From assembly GCA_000403315.2 (NCBI GenBank), contig KE159636.1:1356906-1420905 (forward strand): a stretch of DNA of 64,000 nt, in the 5' to 3' direction. Under the pieces are notes generated by a model, which was not told the DNA's origin, did not search any database, and worked only from the letters and a program-made list of their open reading frames with translations. This DNA comes from Lachnospiraceae bacterium A2 (GTDB lineage: Bacteria > Bacillota > Clostridia > Lachnospirales > Lachnospiraceae). The position numbers and the translations under genes were made by a program. Each line of letters starts with the position of its first letter. The first letter of the stretch is position 1. Below, in pieces: positions 6,596 through 14,605 of this stretch.

Positions 6596-7231
6596 ATGGC
6601 TAAACAGAATGAAGATGCGGAAATTATGATACCAAAGTTGGAGTTGAAAACATTCACGCTGAAAATCATAGGGGATTCGCCTTTGATCGTCCATGCGTGG
6701 AGCGAGAAAGCGAAGAAAGAAATGTTGGACAAGCAGATGAAGAAGGCGACAAAAGGGAAAGAAGCAAAAGACCCGTTTAAGGACTTCTGCGATTCGATGT
6801 ACTGGCTGTCTGAAAAGCCTAAAAATCCGACAATGGAAGATGTTTTGAAAGCAAAATACGGATTCCCGGTAGTTGCATTTAAAGCGGCGGCAGTGGACGG
6901 CGGCTATCAGTCTGGTGTGTTGAGTAAAAAGACGACTGCAAGAGGGGCGTTTCAGATTGTTGGGGAAATGGCAGAAATCAATGGAACGCCGGAAATGCGT
7001 GAGGATATGGTAAGGATTGGCATGGGAACGGCGGATATTCGCTATCGTGGCGAGTTTAAGAATTGGAGTACCATTCTGACAATACGTTACAATGAAAGAG
7101 CAATGTCTTTGGAGCAGATTATAAATTTATTCAATATCGGCGGATTTTCCTGTGGCATTGGCGAGTGGAGACCGTCAAAAGATGGAAGTTTCGGAATGTT
7201 CCATGTTGCCACGCAAAACGAACTGGATTGA
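6596..7231 (+). CDS. conserved phage protein upstream of the recombination block
   Basis: 211 aa; ATG 6596 one base after the previous stop, with GAGAGGGAAATTAGA before it. Motifs: FTLKIIGDSPLIVHAWSEKA near residue 20, VVAFKAAAVDGG near 103, and a glycine-rich C-terminal loop (GGFSCGIGEWRPSKDGSFG). I recognise it only as a recurrent phage protein found near SSB/RecT genes. The ferredoxin-like strands plus terminal G-rich loop recall RAMP proteins, which is speculative. It is followed by the G-rich repeat tract. Confidence 0.65.
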   Translation: MAKQNEDAEIMIPKLELKTFTLKIIGDSPLIVHAWSEKAKKEMLDKQMKKATKGKEAKDPFKDFCDSMYWLSEKPKNPTMEDVLKAKYGFPVVAFKAAAVDGGYQSGVLSKKTTARGAFQIVGEMAEINGTPEMREDMVRIGMGTADIRYRGEFKNWSTILTIRYNERAMSLEQIINLFNIGGFSCGIGEWRPSKDGSFGMFHVATQNELD

Positions 7232-7660
7232 TTTGGCAGGCGAGGTAAGTTCCGGTCGGTTATGGAGTGGCGTGTTGCGTTGGGGAAAGTTCTGGTATGG
7301 CAGGCATGGCGAGGTGCGTTGTTCTTAGGCAAGCATAGGCGTGTTTTGGTATGGCATGGCAGGCAAGCCGGGGTAATGTATGGTGCGTTGAGGCTTGTTG
7401 CGGTCTGCTGGGGTTAGGCAGGCGAGGAGCGGCGAGGCGAGTTCGGTTTAGGCAAGTCTGGGTCAGGATTGGTGCGGCAGGTGTGGTAATGTCCGGCGGG
7501 AAGAGGCACGGCATGTCGTGGATTGTTAAGGTGTGGCAGGTACGGCGGGGCAAGGTTCTGTACGGTATGTTAAGTTTGGGTGCGGTATGGCCAGTTTTGG
7601 CAGGCATGGCGTGTTGCGGATAGTTTCGGAGAGGCAGGGCGTGATTGGGAAAGCCGAGGT
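7232..7660 (+). repeat. degenerate G-rich pentanucleotide tract, non-coding
   Basis: About 430 bp without a credible gene. The + strand is strongly G-skewed (in 7381-7440 I count 30 G and 10 C) and G/GG recurs every five bases with occasional slips, e.g. TACGG CGGGG CAAGG and TTGGG TGCGG TATGG near 7550-7590. The approximate unit is Y-N-N-G-G/T. Frames through it are low-complexity in every direction. It separates two phage genes in a genome where gaps are otherwise about 10 bp. Confidence 0.8.
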
Positions 7661-7685
7661 ATTTAAAAGAAAGCGAGGAAATTAC

Positions 7686-8192
7686 ATGGTTTATAAATAT
7701 GAATGGCGTTATCAGCATTTTCCTGTAAAAGCAGATGAAGCCGGGAAAGAGTTTGAGAGAATCGAAAAAGAAAATGGAAAAGTAACGGCGGAAAATCTGC
7801 TCGATTCTGCAAGACCTGAAAATTCTGTTATGCACGATTGTTTTGAATGGAACGACACAGAAGCAGCGGAAAAGTACAGACTTTTAGAAGCAAAGAACGT
7901 AATAAACCAGCTTGTCAAGGTAGTTGTGAAAAAAGATTCTGAACAACCGAGGGAGCAGAGGGCGTATGTCAATATAAATCCGCAAAGGGGATTTGGTATT
8001 AAAGGCGATTACATCTCGATTGAAAGGGCAATGTCGGAAGAAGAAACAAGAAAAATAGTGCTTAAAAGGGCGTTGGAAGAACTTTCCGCATACAAAAGAA
8101 AGTATCAGGAATTTTCGGAACTAAGCAAAGTGTTTTCTGCAATAGATGAATTGGGAAAAGAATTTGAGAAAGGGGAATTAGATGAAAGTTAA
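7686..8192 (+). CDS. conserved phage protein, helical (168 aa)
   Basis: ATG 7686 behind GAAAGCGAGGAAATTAC, immediately after the G-rich tract. YKYEWRYQHFPVKADEAGKE, NGKVTAENLLDSARPENS and HDCFEWNDTEAAEKYRLLEA are typical of a protein found in front of SbcC/RecT modules in Clostridia phages. The C-terminus (about 115-165) is coiled coil. It overlaps the SbcC-like start by 11 bases. Function unknown; the context suggests recombination. Confidence 0.65.
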   Translation: MVYKYEWRYQHFPVKADEAGKEFERIEKENGKVTAENLLDSARPENSVMHDCFEWNDTEAAEKYRLLEAKNVINQLVKVVVKKDSEQPREQRAYVNINPQRGFGIKGDYISIERAMSEEETRKIVLKRALEELSAYKRKYQEFSELSKVFSAIDELGKEFEKGELDES

Positions 8193-10143
8193 AATTGAAC
8201 ATCTACACATTGAAAATTTTGGAAAGTACAGCGCATTGCTTGGAAGTGGCGATTTAGAATTCGATTTGGGGCGCAAAACAATAATTTCCGGTCGCAACAA
8301 AAGTGGAAAAACCACTATTCGTAGGGCTGTTCGATACATATTCGGTTGCAAAGACGAAAACGGCAAGGAAATCACCGGAATACGCCCGCATGACGAAAAC
8401 GGCATTGACATTGACGGGCTGACAACCATTGCGGAAATGACAGTATCGGTTGACGGCGCAGAAAACACACTGAAAAAGACCTGCTTCCAAAAGAAGAACA
8501 GACAGGGCGAGTACACAGGAGAGGACAACACGCAGTATTTCATTGACGGCGTTCGGAAAAACACAAGGAAATCCTATGGCGAATTTGTGCAGACTATTCT
8601 TCCTGACCCTGTTTGCATGAGCGCACAGGAATTTTTCAAGCAGGACGCGGCAGGGAGAAGAAAACTGCTTGAATCCACGTTTTTCAGCCACACGATAGAT
8701 GAAATCATAGACCAAAATCCAGAATTTGAGGAACTTCGTGGGAAACTTAGAGCAAATTCTGTTTCCGATTTAAAATCTGCCTGCAATGAGAAAATTAACG
8801 GAAAAGGACGCGGTGCAAATCATGTTGACGGTCTGAACGACAAGCTGACAAAGTTGATTCATCAGATTGAATTTGAATTATCAAAAAAAGTTGACATTGA
8901 CGTTGCCGAACTGGAAGCGCAGAAAAAAGCCTTAAACAAGAAGATTGCGGACAACAAGGCAAGGCAGGAGGATGTTTCAAAAGAATTCGAGGAACAGCAA
9001 AAGGCAAGCGACGGCGTAATCGAACTGAAATTTGAGTTGAACGACTTGCAGAGAAAGGCGAATGAGGATTTAGAGAAGAAACGCAGAGAAATAAGGGCAG
9101 AAATTAATTCTGTTGATTGGCAGTTAAAAGAGATAAGACACCAAATCCGGCTGAATAAGCAGGATATTGAAGCGGCACAGAAATCCATAGACACAAATAC
9201 AGTCCTTATCAATGCGACAAGGGAAAGTTGGAAAATGGCTAATGAGCGTGTATTTGACGAAAACAGCCTTATTTGTTCCTATTGCGGACAAGAATACCCA
9301 GAAGAAAGAAAGGACAAAATTAAAGCTGATTTTGGAAAGAACAGAGAGGAAGAATTAATCTTTTTAACCAAAAGAGGGAATGAATTAAAGGCGGCTATCG
9401 ATAAGGATAAGGCAGAAATTGAACAGTTAAAAGCCGCGCTGAAAGAGAAACAGGACGAGGAAATCAATCTTGCGGAATCAATTAAAGGATTAGAGAAATG
9501 CCTTGAAGAAGTTCCGCAGTCCGTAGACATTTCCGACCGCCCCGAAGTGCAGGAAATTCAAAAGAAGATTGCCGAGAAAGAAGCTGCTATGAACAAAGGC
9601 AACAGTGCGGAGGAAATCAGAGAGCAGTTGAAAGATGAATTGGACGATTTGCAATTACAGATTTACGAGGTTCAAAAGCAGTTAGACAAGGCAGAAGAAA
9701 ACAACCTCATTGATAAGGTTGTAGAGGAATTAAATACTAAACAGCGAAACGCATCACAAGAAATTGCAGATGTCGAGAGGGAGCTTGACTTGTTAAAACA
9801 GTTTGACCGAAAGAAAGCAGAACTTCTTGAAAGTGACGTGAATAGTAATTTTGAATACATAAAGGTTAAAATGACGGAACCGCAGGTAAATGGGGATTTG
9901 AAAGATGTCTGCCAGATTATGGTTGACGGCGAAAGCTACGACAGAAATTTGAACCACGGCGCAAGGATTTTAGCAGAAATCGACATTTGCAGGGCGTTCC
10001 AAAAGGCAAAAGGCGTATGCTTGCCGATTATCGTTGATGACTGTGAGAGCCTAGATGATTGGAGAGTGCCGAACATTGAAAATCAGTTGATTATCATTAA
10101 GCGGTCAGATGATAAGGAATTGAAGATTGAAATGGAGGGATAG
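8182..10143 (+). CDS. SbcC/Rad50-like AAA ATPase
   Basis: 653 aa. N-terminal P-loop GRNKSGKTT at residues 37-45, long coiled coils (about 215-360 and 380-560), a central CSYC pair at residues 365-368 that fits a zinc-hook-type tip, and a C-terminal Walker B region (PIIVDDCESLDDW). The ABC signature is degenerate (LNHGARILAEIDICRAF). It is shorter than cellular SbcC (about 1000 aa), as usual for phage versions. It would work with a nuclease on DNA ends; no SbcD-like nuclease gene is adjacent. Lies in the recombination block with RecT. Confidence 0.85.
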   Translation: MKVKIEHLHIENFGKYSALLGSGDLEFDLGRKTIISGRNKSGKTTIRRAVRYIFGCKDENGKEITGIRPHDENGIDIDGLTTIAEMTVSVDGAENTLKKTCFQKKNRQGEYTGEDNTQYFIDGVRKNTRKSYGEFVQTILPDPVCMSAQEFFKQDAAGRRKLLESTFFSHTIDEIIDQNPEFEELRGKLRANSVSDLKSACNEKINGKGRGANHVDGLNDKLTKLIHQIEFELSKKVDIDVAELEAQKKALNKKIADNKARQEDVSKEFEEQQKASDGVIELKFELNDLQRKANEDLEKKRREIRAEINSVDWQLKEIRHQIRLNKQDIEAAQKSIDTNTVLINATRESWKMANERVFDENSLICSYCGQEYPEERKDKIKADFGKNREEELIFLTKRGNELKAAIDKDKAEIEQLKAALKEKQDEEINLAESIKGLEKCLEEVPQSVDISDRPEVQEIQKKIAEKEAAMNKGNSAEEIREQLKDELDDLQLQIYEVQKQLDKAEENNLIDKVVEELNTKQRNASQEIADVERELDLLKQFDRKKAELLESDVNSNFEYIKVKMTEPQVNGDLKDVCQIMVDGESYDRNLNHGARILAEIDICRAFQKAKGVCLPIIVDDCESLDDWRVPNIENQLIIIKRSDDKELKIEMEG

Positions 10144-10146
10144 AGA

Positions 10147-10332
10147 ATGGATAGAGTGTGCATTGAACGCAGAAAAGAAATGCCTAATATGGAGGAATTT
10201 AAAAAAGCCGTACAACCTCTTATTGAATGGGTAAATGCGAATTGTGACCCACATGAGAAAGTTGTTGTTGAAATGGGAAGCGCAGTTTTAATCAGCGAAG
10301 AAATGGGATTTACATTTGAAGTTCCAGATTAA
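10147..10332 (+). CDS. small hypothetical protein (61 aa)
   Basis: ATG 10147 behind GGAGGGATAGAGA. The core EEFKKAVQPLIEWVNANCDP, followed by HEKVVVEMGSAVLIS, is a short alpha/beta phage protein of unknown function. A second possible start lies ten codons downstream (MPNMEE). Same operon as the ATPase. Confidence 0.55.
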   Translation: MDRVCIERRKEMPNMEEFKKAVQPLIEWVNANCDPHEKVVVEMGSAVLISEEMGFTFEVPD

Positions 10333-10344
10333 GGAGGTTCAACC

Positions 10345-10644
10345 ATGAAGAAACGACTTTTAAGCGTGGCATTGGCGGTTGTGATGGCGGTTTGCTTGGC
10401 TGGGTGTGGCACTACATATCAGGAGGAAACGGGGCAGACGGAAAGCAATGCAAGTGACGATTTCTGGAATGGGTATTTTACTGAAATTACATCATGGAGT
10501 AGCGCAACCAATAATTACAAAATAGTCTATGCGAACGACACGAAGGTTAAATATTTTGTCTGCAATACTGGCTATAAATTTGGTATTACGCCACTTTACA
10601 ACGCAGACGGAACATTGCAGATTTATGAAGAAAGCGAGGATTGA
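10345..10644 (+). CDS. small lipoprotein, DUF6440-like domain
   Basis: 99 aa; ATG 10345 behind AAGGAGGTTCAACC. The lipobox is clear (VVMAVCLAGC, Cys about residue 21), so the product is likely anchored outside the membrane. The mature part (FTEITSWSSATNNYKIVYAN, ITPLYNADGTLQIY) resembles DUF6440, a small beta domain found in clostridial phages. A phage lipoprotein can act in superinfection exclusion, but nothing here proves it. Confidence 0.65.
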   Translation: MKKRLLSVALAVVMAVCLAGCGTTYQEETGQTESNASDDFWNGYFTEITSWSSATNNYKIVYANDTKVKYFVCNTGYKFGITPLYNADGTLQIYEESED

Positions 10645-10647
10645 GGA

Positions 10648-11127
10648 ATGATATTTTGGATTTTTGTAATTTTAACGATTGTATGTATTGCGGTTATTGT
10701 AGCGACAAACAAAATTAGCAACAAGTATGATTACTACGAAAGAGAAAAGAACACAAGGTTTGTCGATTTTGTTTACCAAAATGACGAGCCTATCTATTGG
10801 ATAAACGGAATAATTGCGGTAATTAGCGGTATGGTCATTGTTTGCATGTTAATTTCCATTATTATTGCACAAACACAGGCAGACGGATTAAGGGCAAGCA
10901 ATGAGCAGAGATACAATGCGCTTGTCTATAAGGCACAGACCGAGGCTATTCGTGATGAATTTGGCATTGTCAATAAGTCCTATATAGATGAAGCGCAGGA
11001 ATGGAATGAGTATTTGGCTAAATATCAGTCCTATTCACGTAGCTTTTGGGTTGGAATTTTCTATCCAAAACGTGCGTATGACGGATTTGAATTTATTGAC
11101 TTGCAAGGTATCAAAATGAGAGATTAG
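10648..11127 (+). CDS. two-helix membrane protein (159 aa)
   Basis: ATG 10648 behind AAGCGAGGATTGAGGA. The first helix is at residues 2-20 (IFWIFVILTIVCIAVIVATN) and the second at about 53-76 (INGIIAVISGMVIVCMLISI), followed by a helical soluble tail of about 80 residues. It follows the lipoprotein by three bases, so the two may form an envelope pair. No family recognised. Confidence 0.6.
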   Translation: MIFWIFVILTIVCIAVIVATNKISNKYDYYEREKNTRFVDFVYQNDEPIYWINGIIAVISGMVIVCMLISIIIAQTQADGLRASNEQRYNALVYKAQTEAIRDEFGIVNKSYIDEAQEWNEYLAKYQSYSRSFWVGIFYPKRAYDGFEFIDLQGIKMRD

Positions 11128-11174
11128 CCCATACGCCTTATGTCATGGGTTGAGGGCGAAAGGAGAATGAGGAT

Positions 11175-11309
11175 ATGAAATGGAAATTATTCTGTACGGT
11201 AACAATGAAAACCTACTATGTGGAAGAAAAGAGTATGTGTTTGGCGAGGAAGAAACTTGCTATAGAGCTTGGAGTTCCATTGTCTTGCATTGAAGTTTTT
11301 GCAGATTAA
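11175..11309 (+). CDS. small hypothetical protein (44 aa)
   Basis: ATG 11175 behind AAAGGAGAATGAGGAT. The product starts MKWKLFCTVTMKTYYVEEKS and ends LGVPLSCIEVFAD. No domain. It is accepted because the ribosome site is good and the short gap would otherwise be unused. Confidence 0.5.
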   Translation: MKWKLFCTVTMKTYYVEEKSMCLARKKLAIELGVPLSCIEVFAD

Positions 11310-11344
11310 AAATATATCAAATAAAAGAAAGCGAGGAATAAACC

Positions 11345-11581
11345 ATGTCAGTAAAAACAAGGAATGAATTGCTTGAAGAAATCGAGCAGAAGAATGATGA
11401 AATTGATGTACTCAAAGCGGACATCGAGAAACTTGAAAAGTACAGAAAGTATGATGAAATGGCAGACGAGATTAAGGCTATCAATGACAGTTTTATCCGC
11501 AGCGGTTTCACAGAACAGCAGGCGTTTGAACTTACAAGAGGTGCGGTAACAGCGGCGGCAGGAAGACCAACATTATTTTAA
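11345..11581 (+). CDS. small coiled-coil phage protein (78 aa)
   Basis: ATG 11345 behind AAAGCGAGGAATAAACC. The N-terminal heptads (NELLEEIEQKNDEIDVLKAD) form a coiled coil and the C-terminal part (FIRSGFTEQQAFELTRGAVT) is a conserved tail seen in small proteins just ahead of recT in Clostridia phages. Probably an accessory of the recombination block. Precise role unknown. Confidence 0.65.
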   Translation: MSVKTRNELLEEIEQKNDEIDVLKADIEKLEKYRKYDEMADEIKAINDSFIRSGFTEQQAFELTRGAVTAAAGRPTLF

Positions 11582-11601
11582 TTTTAAGGAGGATATGAAT
11601 T

Positions 11602-12420
11602 ATGGCAGGAAAGAATGAGATAGCAGGACAGAATAATCAGTTGGCAATCGAAAAGGAATTTGGTCTTGTGGAGTATGAGGCGAGCGGCGAAATGATTAAA
11701 TTGTCGTTCCCTACGGTAAGAAGATACCTTGTCAGCGGCGGCGGAAACGTCACAGACCAAGAGGTAATGATGTTTTTGACATTGTGCAGATATCAGCACC
11801 TTAACCCGTTTTTGAGAGAGGCATATCTGATTAAGTACGGAAGTAACGACCCAGCAACGATTGTAACTGGAAAAGACGTGTTTACAAAGCGAGCGAACGC
11901 TGCGCCGGATTATGCCGGAAAGCAGGCAGGAGTTGTTGTTCTTGCAGAAAGCGGAGAGATTATTGAGCGCGAGGGTTCGATGGTTTTGCCAAAAGAAACG
12001 CTTGTAGGCGGTTGGGCGAAAGTGTTCATAAAAGGGCATGAAACGCCAGAGTATATCAGCGTTGGGCTTGATGAATACATCGGCAGAAAGAAAGATGGAA
12101 CTGTAAACAGCCAGTGGAGTAAAAAGCCAGGGACTATGATACGGAAAGTTGCAGTAGTGCAAGCGTTAAGAGAGGCTTTCCCGGACAGATTTCAGGGAAT
12201 GTATGCGCAAGAAGAAATGCACGAGGTTTCGGACATTCGGCTTGATACACAGGAGGTCGTTGCAAGGGAGATTGAGCAAAACGCCAATTCCGTAACATTC
12301 GAGGCAATCGAAGAAAATCCAGAGCCGCCGACCATTCCAAAGGCACAGGCAAAAGAGAAAGAGCCTGTCAAAGTTGAGGGAGAACAGGAGTTGCCGGATT
12401 TTATGAAAGCGGAGGGTTGA
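11602..12420 (+). CDS. RecT/Bet-family ssDNA annealing protein
   Basis: 272 aa; ATG 11602 behind TTTAAGGAGGATATGAATT. Core motifs of the RecT/Red-beta group: MMFLTLCRYQHLNPFLREAY, IVTGKDVFTKRANA, MIRKVAVVQALREAFPD. It anneals complementary single strands, normally after resection by a partner exonuclease, which is not obvious here. The C-terminal 60 residues are acidic and disordered, typical for SSB or partner contact. It lies downstream of the SbcC-like ATPase. Confidence 0.9.
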   Translation: MAGKNEIAGQNNQLAIEKEFGLVEYEASGEMIKLSFPTVRRYLVSGGGNVTDQEVMMFLTLCRYQHLNPFLREAYLIKYGSNDPATIVTGKDVFTKRANAAPDYAGKQAGVVVLAESGEIIEREGSMVLPKETLVGGWAKVFIKGHETPEYISVGLDEYIGRKKDGTVNSQWSKKPGTMIRKVAVVQALREAFPDRFQGMYAQEEMHEVSDIRLDTQEVVAREIEQNANSVTFEAIEENPEPPTIPKAQAKEKEPVKVEGEQELPDFMKAEG

Positions 12421-12424
12421 TGGT

Positions 12425-12535
12425 ATGAACTTTGGGAATATTGTTTTTCTGATTGGGGGATTTGCTATTGGATGGGTAATTGGCTGGTCGGTAAGTTTTG
12501 CCATAAGCAAAATTAAAAGCCGGAAAAGAAAATAG
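12425..12535 (+). CDS. tiny membrane protein (36 aa)
   Basis: ATG 12425 four bases after the recT stop, ribosome site GCGGAGGGTTGATGGT. One glycine-rich hydrophobic helix (VFLIGGFAIGWVIGWSVSF) and a basic tail (KIKSRKRK). Unknown role. Confidence 0.5.
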   Translation: MNFGNIVFLIGGFAIGWVIGWSVSFAISKIKSRKRK

Positions 12536-12543
12536 CCACACAA

Positions 12544-12568
12544 CGGACTTTCTTTCGTGGGAAGTCCG
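12544..12568. promoter_or_regulatory. hairpin ahead of the nicotinamidase-like gene
   Basis: CGGACTT (12544-12550) pairs with AAGTCCG (12562-12568) across an 11-nt loop. There is no T-run after it, so it is not a classical terminator. It may stabilise or process the transcript at the border between the recombination and signalling blocks. Confidence 0.4.
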
Positions 12569-12625
12569 CAAATAAAACAGGCAGTAATGTAAATTAACAT
12601 AAAACATTTCAAGGAGGATTTATCA

Positions 12626-13534
12626 ATGAAAACAAAGTATGAGGAAATCGTAAACGTAAACGCCATTGGAAAGGCGGAGAACCCTATTTCGCTGAATGAA
12701 ATTTTGAAAAAGGCGAATGACGAACAGCTTACGCCGTCAAAGCAGAACAAGGAACGTGTGCTGTTTATCGGAATTGACGTTCAGCAGGATTTCATGGACA
12801 ACGGCGCATTGGGCGTACCGGGGGCGCATGGAGATGTGGAGCGCATGACAAGGTTTATCTACAACAACATGGATAAAATCAGCAATATTGCAGTTTCAAT
12901 CGACACGCACACGCCGCACCAGATTTTCCATCCGTGCTGGTGGATTGACGAAAACGGGAACAATCCTGCACCGTACACGCCTATCACACTTGCAGACCTT
13001 GACAGTGGAAAATGGCGGGCGGTCATTAATCCTATGGCAAGCCGCGACTATGTGGAACATTTGGAGAAAGACGGTAAGAAAACGCTTTGTGTTTGGTCTT
13101 ACCACTGCATACAGGGTACGACCGGCTGTGCATTGGAAAATCAGTTCTCCAACATGATTTACTTCCATTCTGTAGCGAAAAAGAGCGTTGTGCAGAGGCT
13201 TGTCAAAGGGCAAGACCCGCTGTCCGAGATGTACGGCGTTATCAAGCCAGAATACGATACCAACGGCTATATTAACCTTGACTTCCTGAATAAGATTGAA
13301 AAGTTTGATAAGGTTGTTATAGGCGGAGAGGCAAAATCTCATTGCGTTATGGAAAGCATTAAGCAGATTCTGGAGCATTACGAAACCCGACCAGAGGTCA
13401 CGGAGAAAATCTATATCCTTGACGATTGCATGTCAATCATTCCGGGATTTGAGGGCGCAACTGCACAGGCATTTGACGAGTTCAAGACCAAGTACCATGT
13501 AAACCTTGTGAACAGTACAGACAGTATTTTATAA
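12626..13534 (+). CDS. nicotinamidase-like cysteine hydrolase (isochorismatase fold)
   Basis: 302 aa; ATG 12626 behind TTTCAAGGAGGATTTATCA. It has the PncA catalytic triad pattern: Asp51 (GIDVQQDF), Lys194 (RLVKGQDP) and Cys240 (GGEAKSHCV). The metal-site pattern is Asp93-x-His95 followed by PHQIFH, and the family signature WSYHCIQGTTGCAL is at 157-170. The known reaction is nicotinamide to nicotinate plus ammonia, feeding NAD salvage. An N-terminal extension of about 40 residues is extra. It stands directly ahead of the vWA/PP2C/kinase genes. Confidence 0.8.
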   Translation: MKTKYEEIVNVNAIGKAENPISLNEILKKANDEQLTPSKQNKERVLFIGIDVQQDFMDNGALGVPGAHGDVERMTRFIYNNMDKISNIAVSIDTHTPHQIFHPCWWIDENGNNPAPYTPITLADLDSGKWRAVINPMASRDYVEHLEKDGKKTLCVWSYHCIQGTTGCALENQFSNMIYFHSVAKKSVVQRLVKGQDPLSEMYGVIKPEYDTNGYINLDFLNKIEKFDKVVIGGEAKSHCVMESIKQILEHYETRPEVTEKIYILDDCMSIIPGFEGATAQAFDEFKTKYHVNLVNSTDSIL

Positions 13535-13553
13535 GAAAGAGAGGATTTTGAAA

Positions 13554-14237
13554 ATGAAAAATATTGAAGAAAACGGAATTGAGATTGACGGATTGGACGA
13601 AATCGAAGTAGAGAATACCGCTATTGATGATTTGGAGAGCGAGAGTATCAACCTTATCTTTTTGGGGATTGATGAAAGCTATTCCATGAACAGATACGGC
13701 GGCGATATGAAAAACTGCCTGAATGAGTTCAAGGGTGCGTTGACCGACAGCAAAGAGGCAGATGAAATCCTTGTTGCGAGGGCGGATTTTTCAGATGATG
13801 TAAAGATTGGCGGCTATAAAAAGATAACGGAATTTGATACTTCATACACTGTATTCAACATGACAGCACTGTATGACACAATCGAGCAGGGAACGGAAAA
13901 GCTGATGGAATACCGTAAGTTCTTAAAAGAGCAAGGAATGACAAGAGTAAAAGCTGTATTTGCTATTTTTAGCGACGGGGAAGATACCATGAACGGCAAT
14001 TTCAGCACCGCAAAGAAGTGTATCGAAAACCTTAACAGTGAAGAAATCACAACAGCATTTATCAGTTTCGGCGGTCAGGCAACACAGACGGCAAAAGATT
14101 TAGGTTTCCGCAATATTCTTGACGTAGCGAGTTCTGCAAGCGAACTTCGCAAGGCGTTTAACTGTTTGTCAAAGTCGGTTATTGAGAGCAGTAAATCAGT
14201 GCTTTCCGATGACGGCGACGACTTTTTCCAGATTTAA
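13554..14237 (+). CDS. vWA-domain protein, TerY-like
   Basis: 227 aa; ATG 13554 behind GAGAGGATTTTGAAA. A complete MIDAS metal site is visible: DESYS at 40-44, Thr104 (NMTALYD) and Asp141 (FSDGED). The fold is single-domain vWA with an acidic N-terminus. TerY-type vWA proteins act with a PP2C phosphatase and a protein kinase in the TerY-P triad of Ter stress systems, and both partners follow here. It probably binds a phosphorylated partner or metal-bridged ligand. Confidence 0.8.
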   Translation: MKNIEENGIEIDGLDEIEVENTAIDDLESESINLIFLGIDESYSMNRYGGDMKNCLNEFKGALTDSKEADEILVARADFSDDVKIGGYKKITEFDTSYTVFNMTALYDTIEQGTEKLMEYRKFLKEQGMTRVKAVFAIFSDGEDTMNGNFSTAKKCIENLNSEEITTAFISFGGQATQTAKDLGFRNILDVASSASELRKAFNCLSKSVIESSKSVLSDDGDDFFQI

Positions 14238-14247
14238 TGAAATGTGT

Positions 14248-14267
14248 GGGCGGTGTAAAAGCCGCCC
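14248..14267. promoter_or_regulatory. short GC hairpin after the vWA gene
   Basis: GGGCGG (14248-14253) pairs with CCGCCC (14262-14267) around TGTAAAAG. It is followed by an A-run and not by T's. It sits between the vWA stop and the next ribosome site, so an RNA-stability or processing role is more likely than termination. Confidence 0.35.
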
Positions 14268-14292
14268 TAAAAAAAAGAAAGGATTGCAAGTT

Positions 14293-14586
14293 ATGAAGAA
14301 AATTTATAGAGATTCAGTGTTATTCAGAAAGTTGTTATACACAGAACATTTTACTCATCAGGATTCTTTTGGAGAAAACAAGGAATATGAATACGATATT
14401 GCACTTTATAGGTGTTATACATTACAAGGCAGAGTATATCAGATACAAATGCCGAACTGCACCATGAATGATAAAAACATAGGGAGGCTAATGGCTCGCG
14501 CTATCGAATATGCCGCCGCTAAATTTCCACAGAGTTTCAGATTGGAAGATTATCTAATCAAAAAGGATATTTGGAGAAAATTGTAA
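14293..14586 (+). CDS. hypothetical protein inside the signalling block (97 aa)
   Basis: ATG 14293 behind AGAAAGGATTGCAAGTT. It reads MKKIYRDSVLFRKLLYTEHF, then EYEYDIALYRCYTLQGRVYQ and ends KKDIWRKL. It is a small alpha/beta protein with no recognised family, lying between the vWA and PP2C genes. Confidence 0.55.
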   Translation: MKKIYRDSVLFRKLLYTEHFTHQDSFGENKEYEYDIALYRCYTLQGRVYQIQMPNCTMNDKNIGRLMARAIEYAAAKFPQSFRLEDYLIKKDIWRKL

Positions 14587-14605
14587 TCGAGAAAAGAGGG
14601 TAAAT

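Noticed and set aside
7351..7623. A 90-codon plus-strand frame inside the G-rich tract
   Set aside because: Composition is dictated by the 5-nt repeat (Gly/Val/Arg/Trp), and there is no ribosome site or recognisable protein.
7260..7835. A 191-codon minus-strand frame through the G-rich tract
   Set aside because: Its sequence is Pro/His/Thr/Ala low-complexity produced by the repeat, it has no ribosome site, and it runs antisense into the real 7686 gene.
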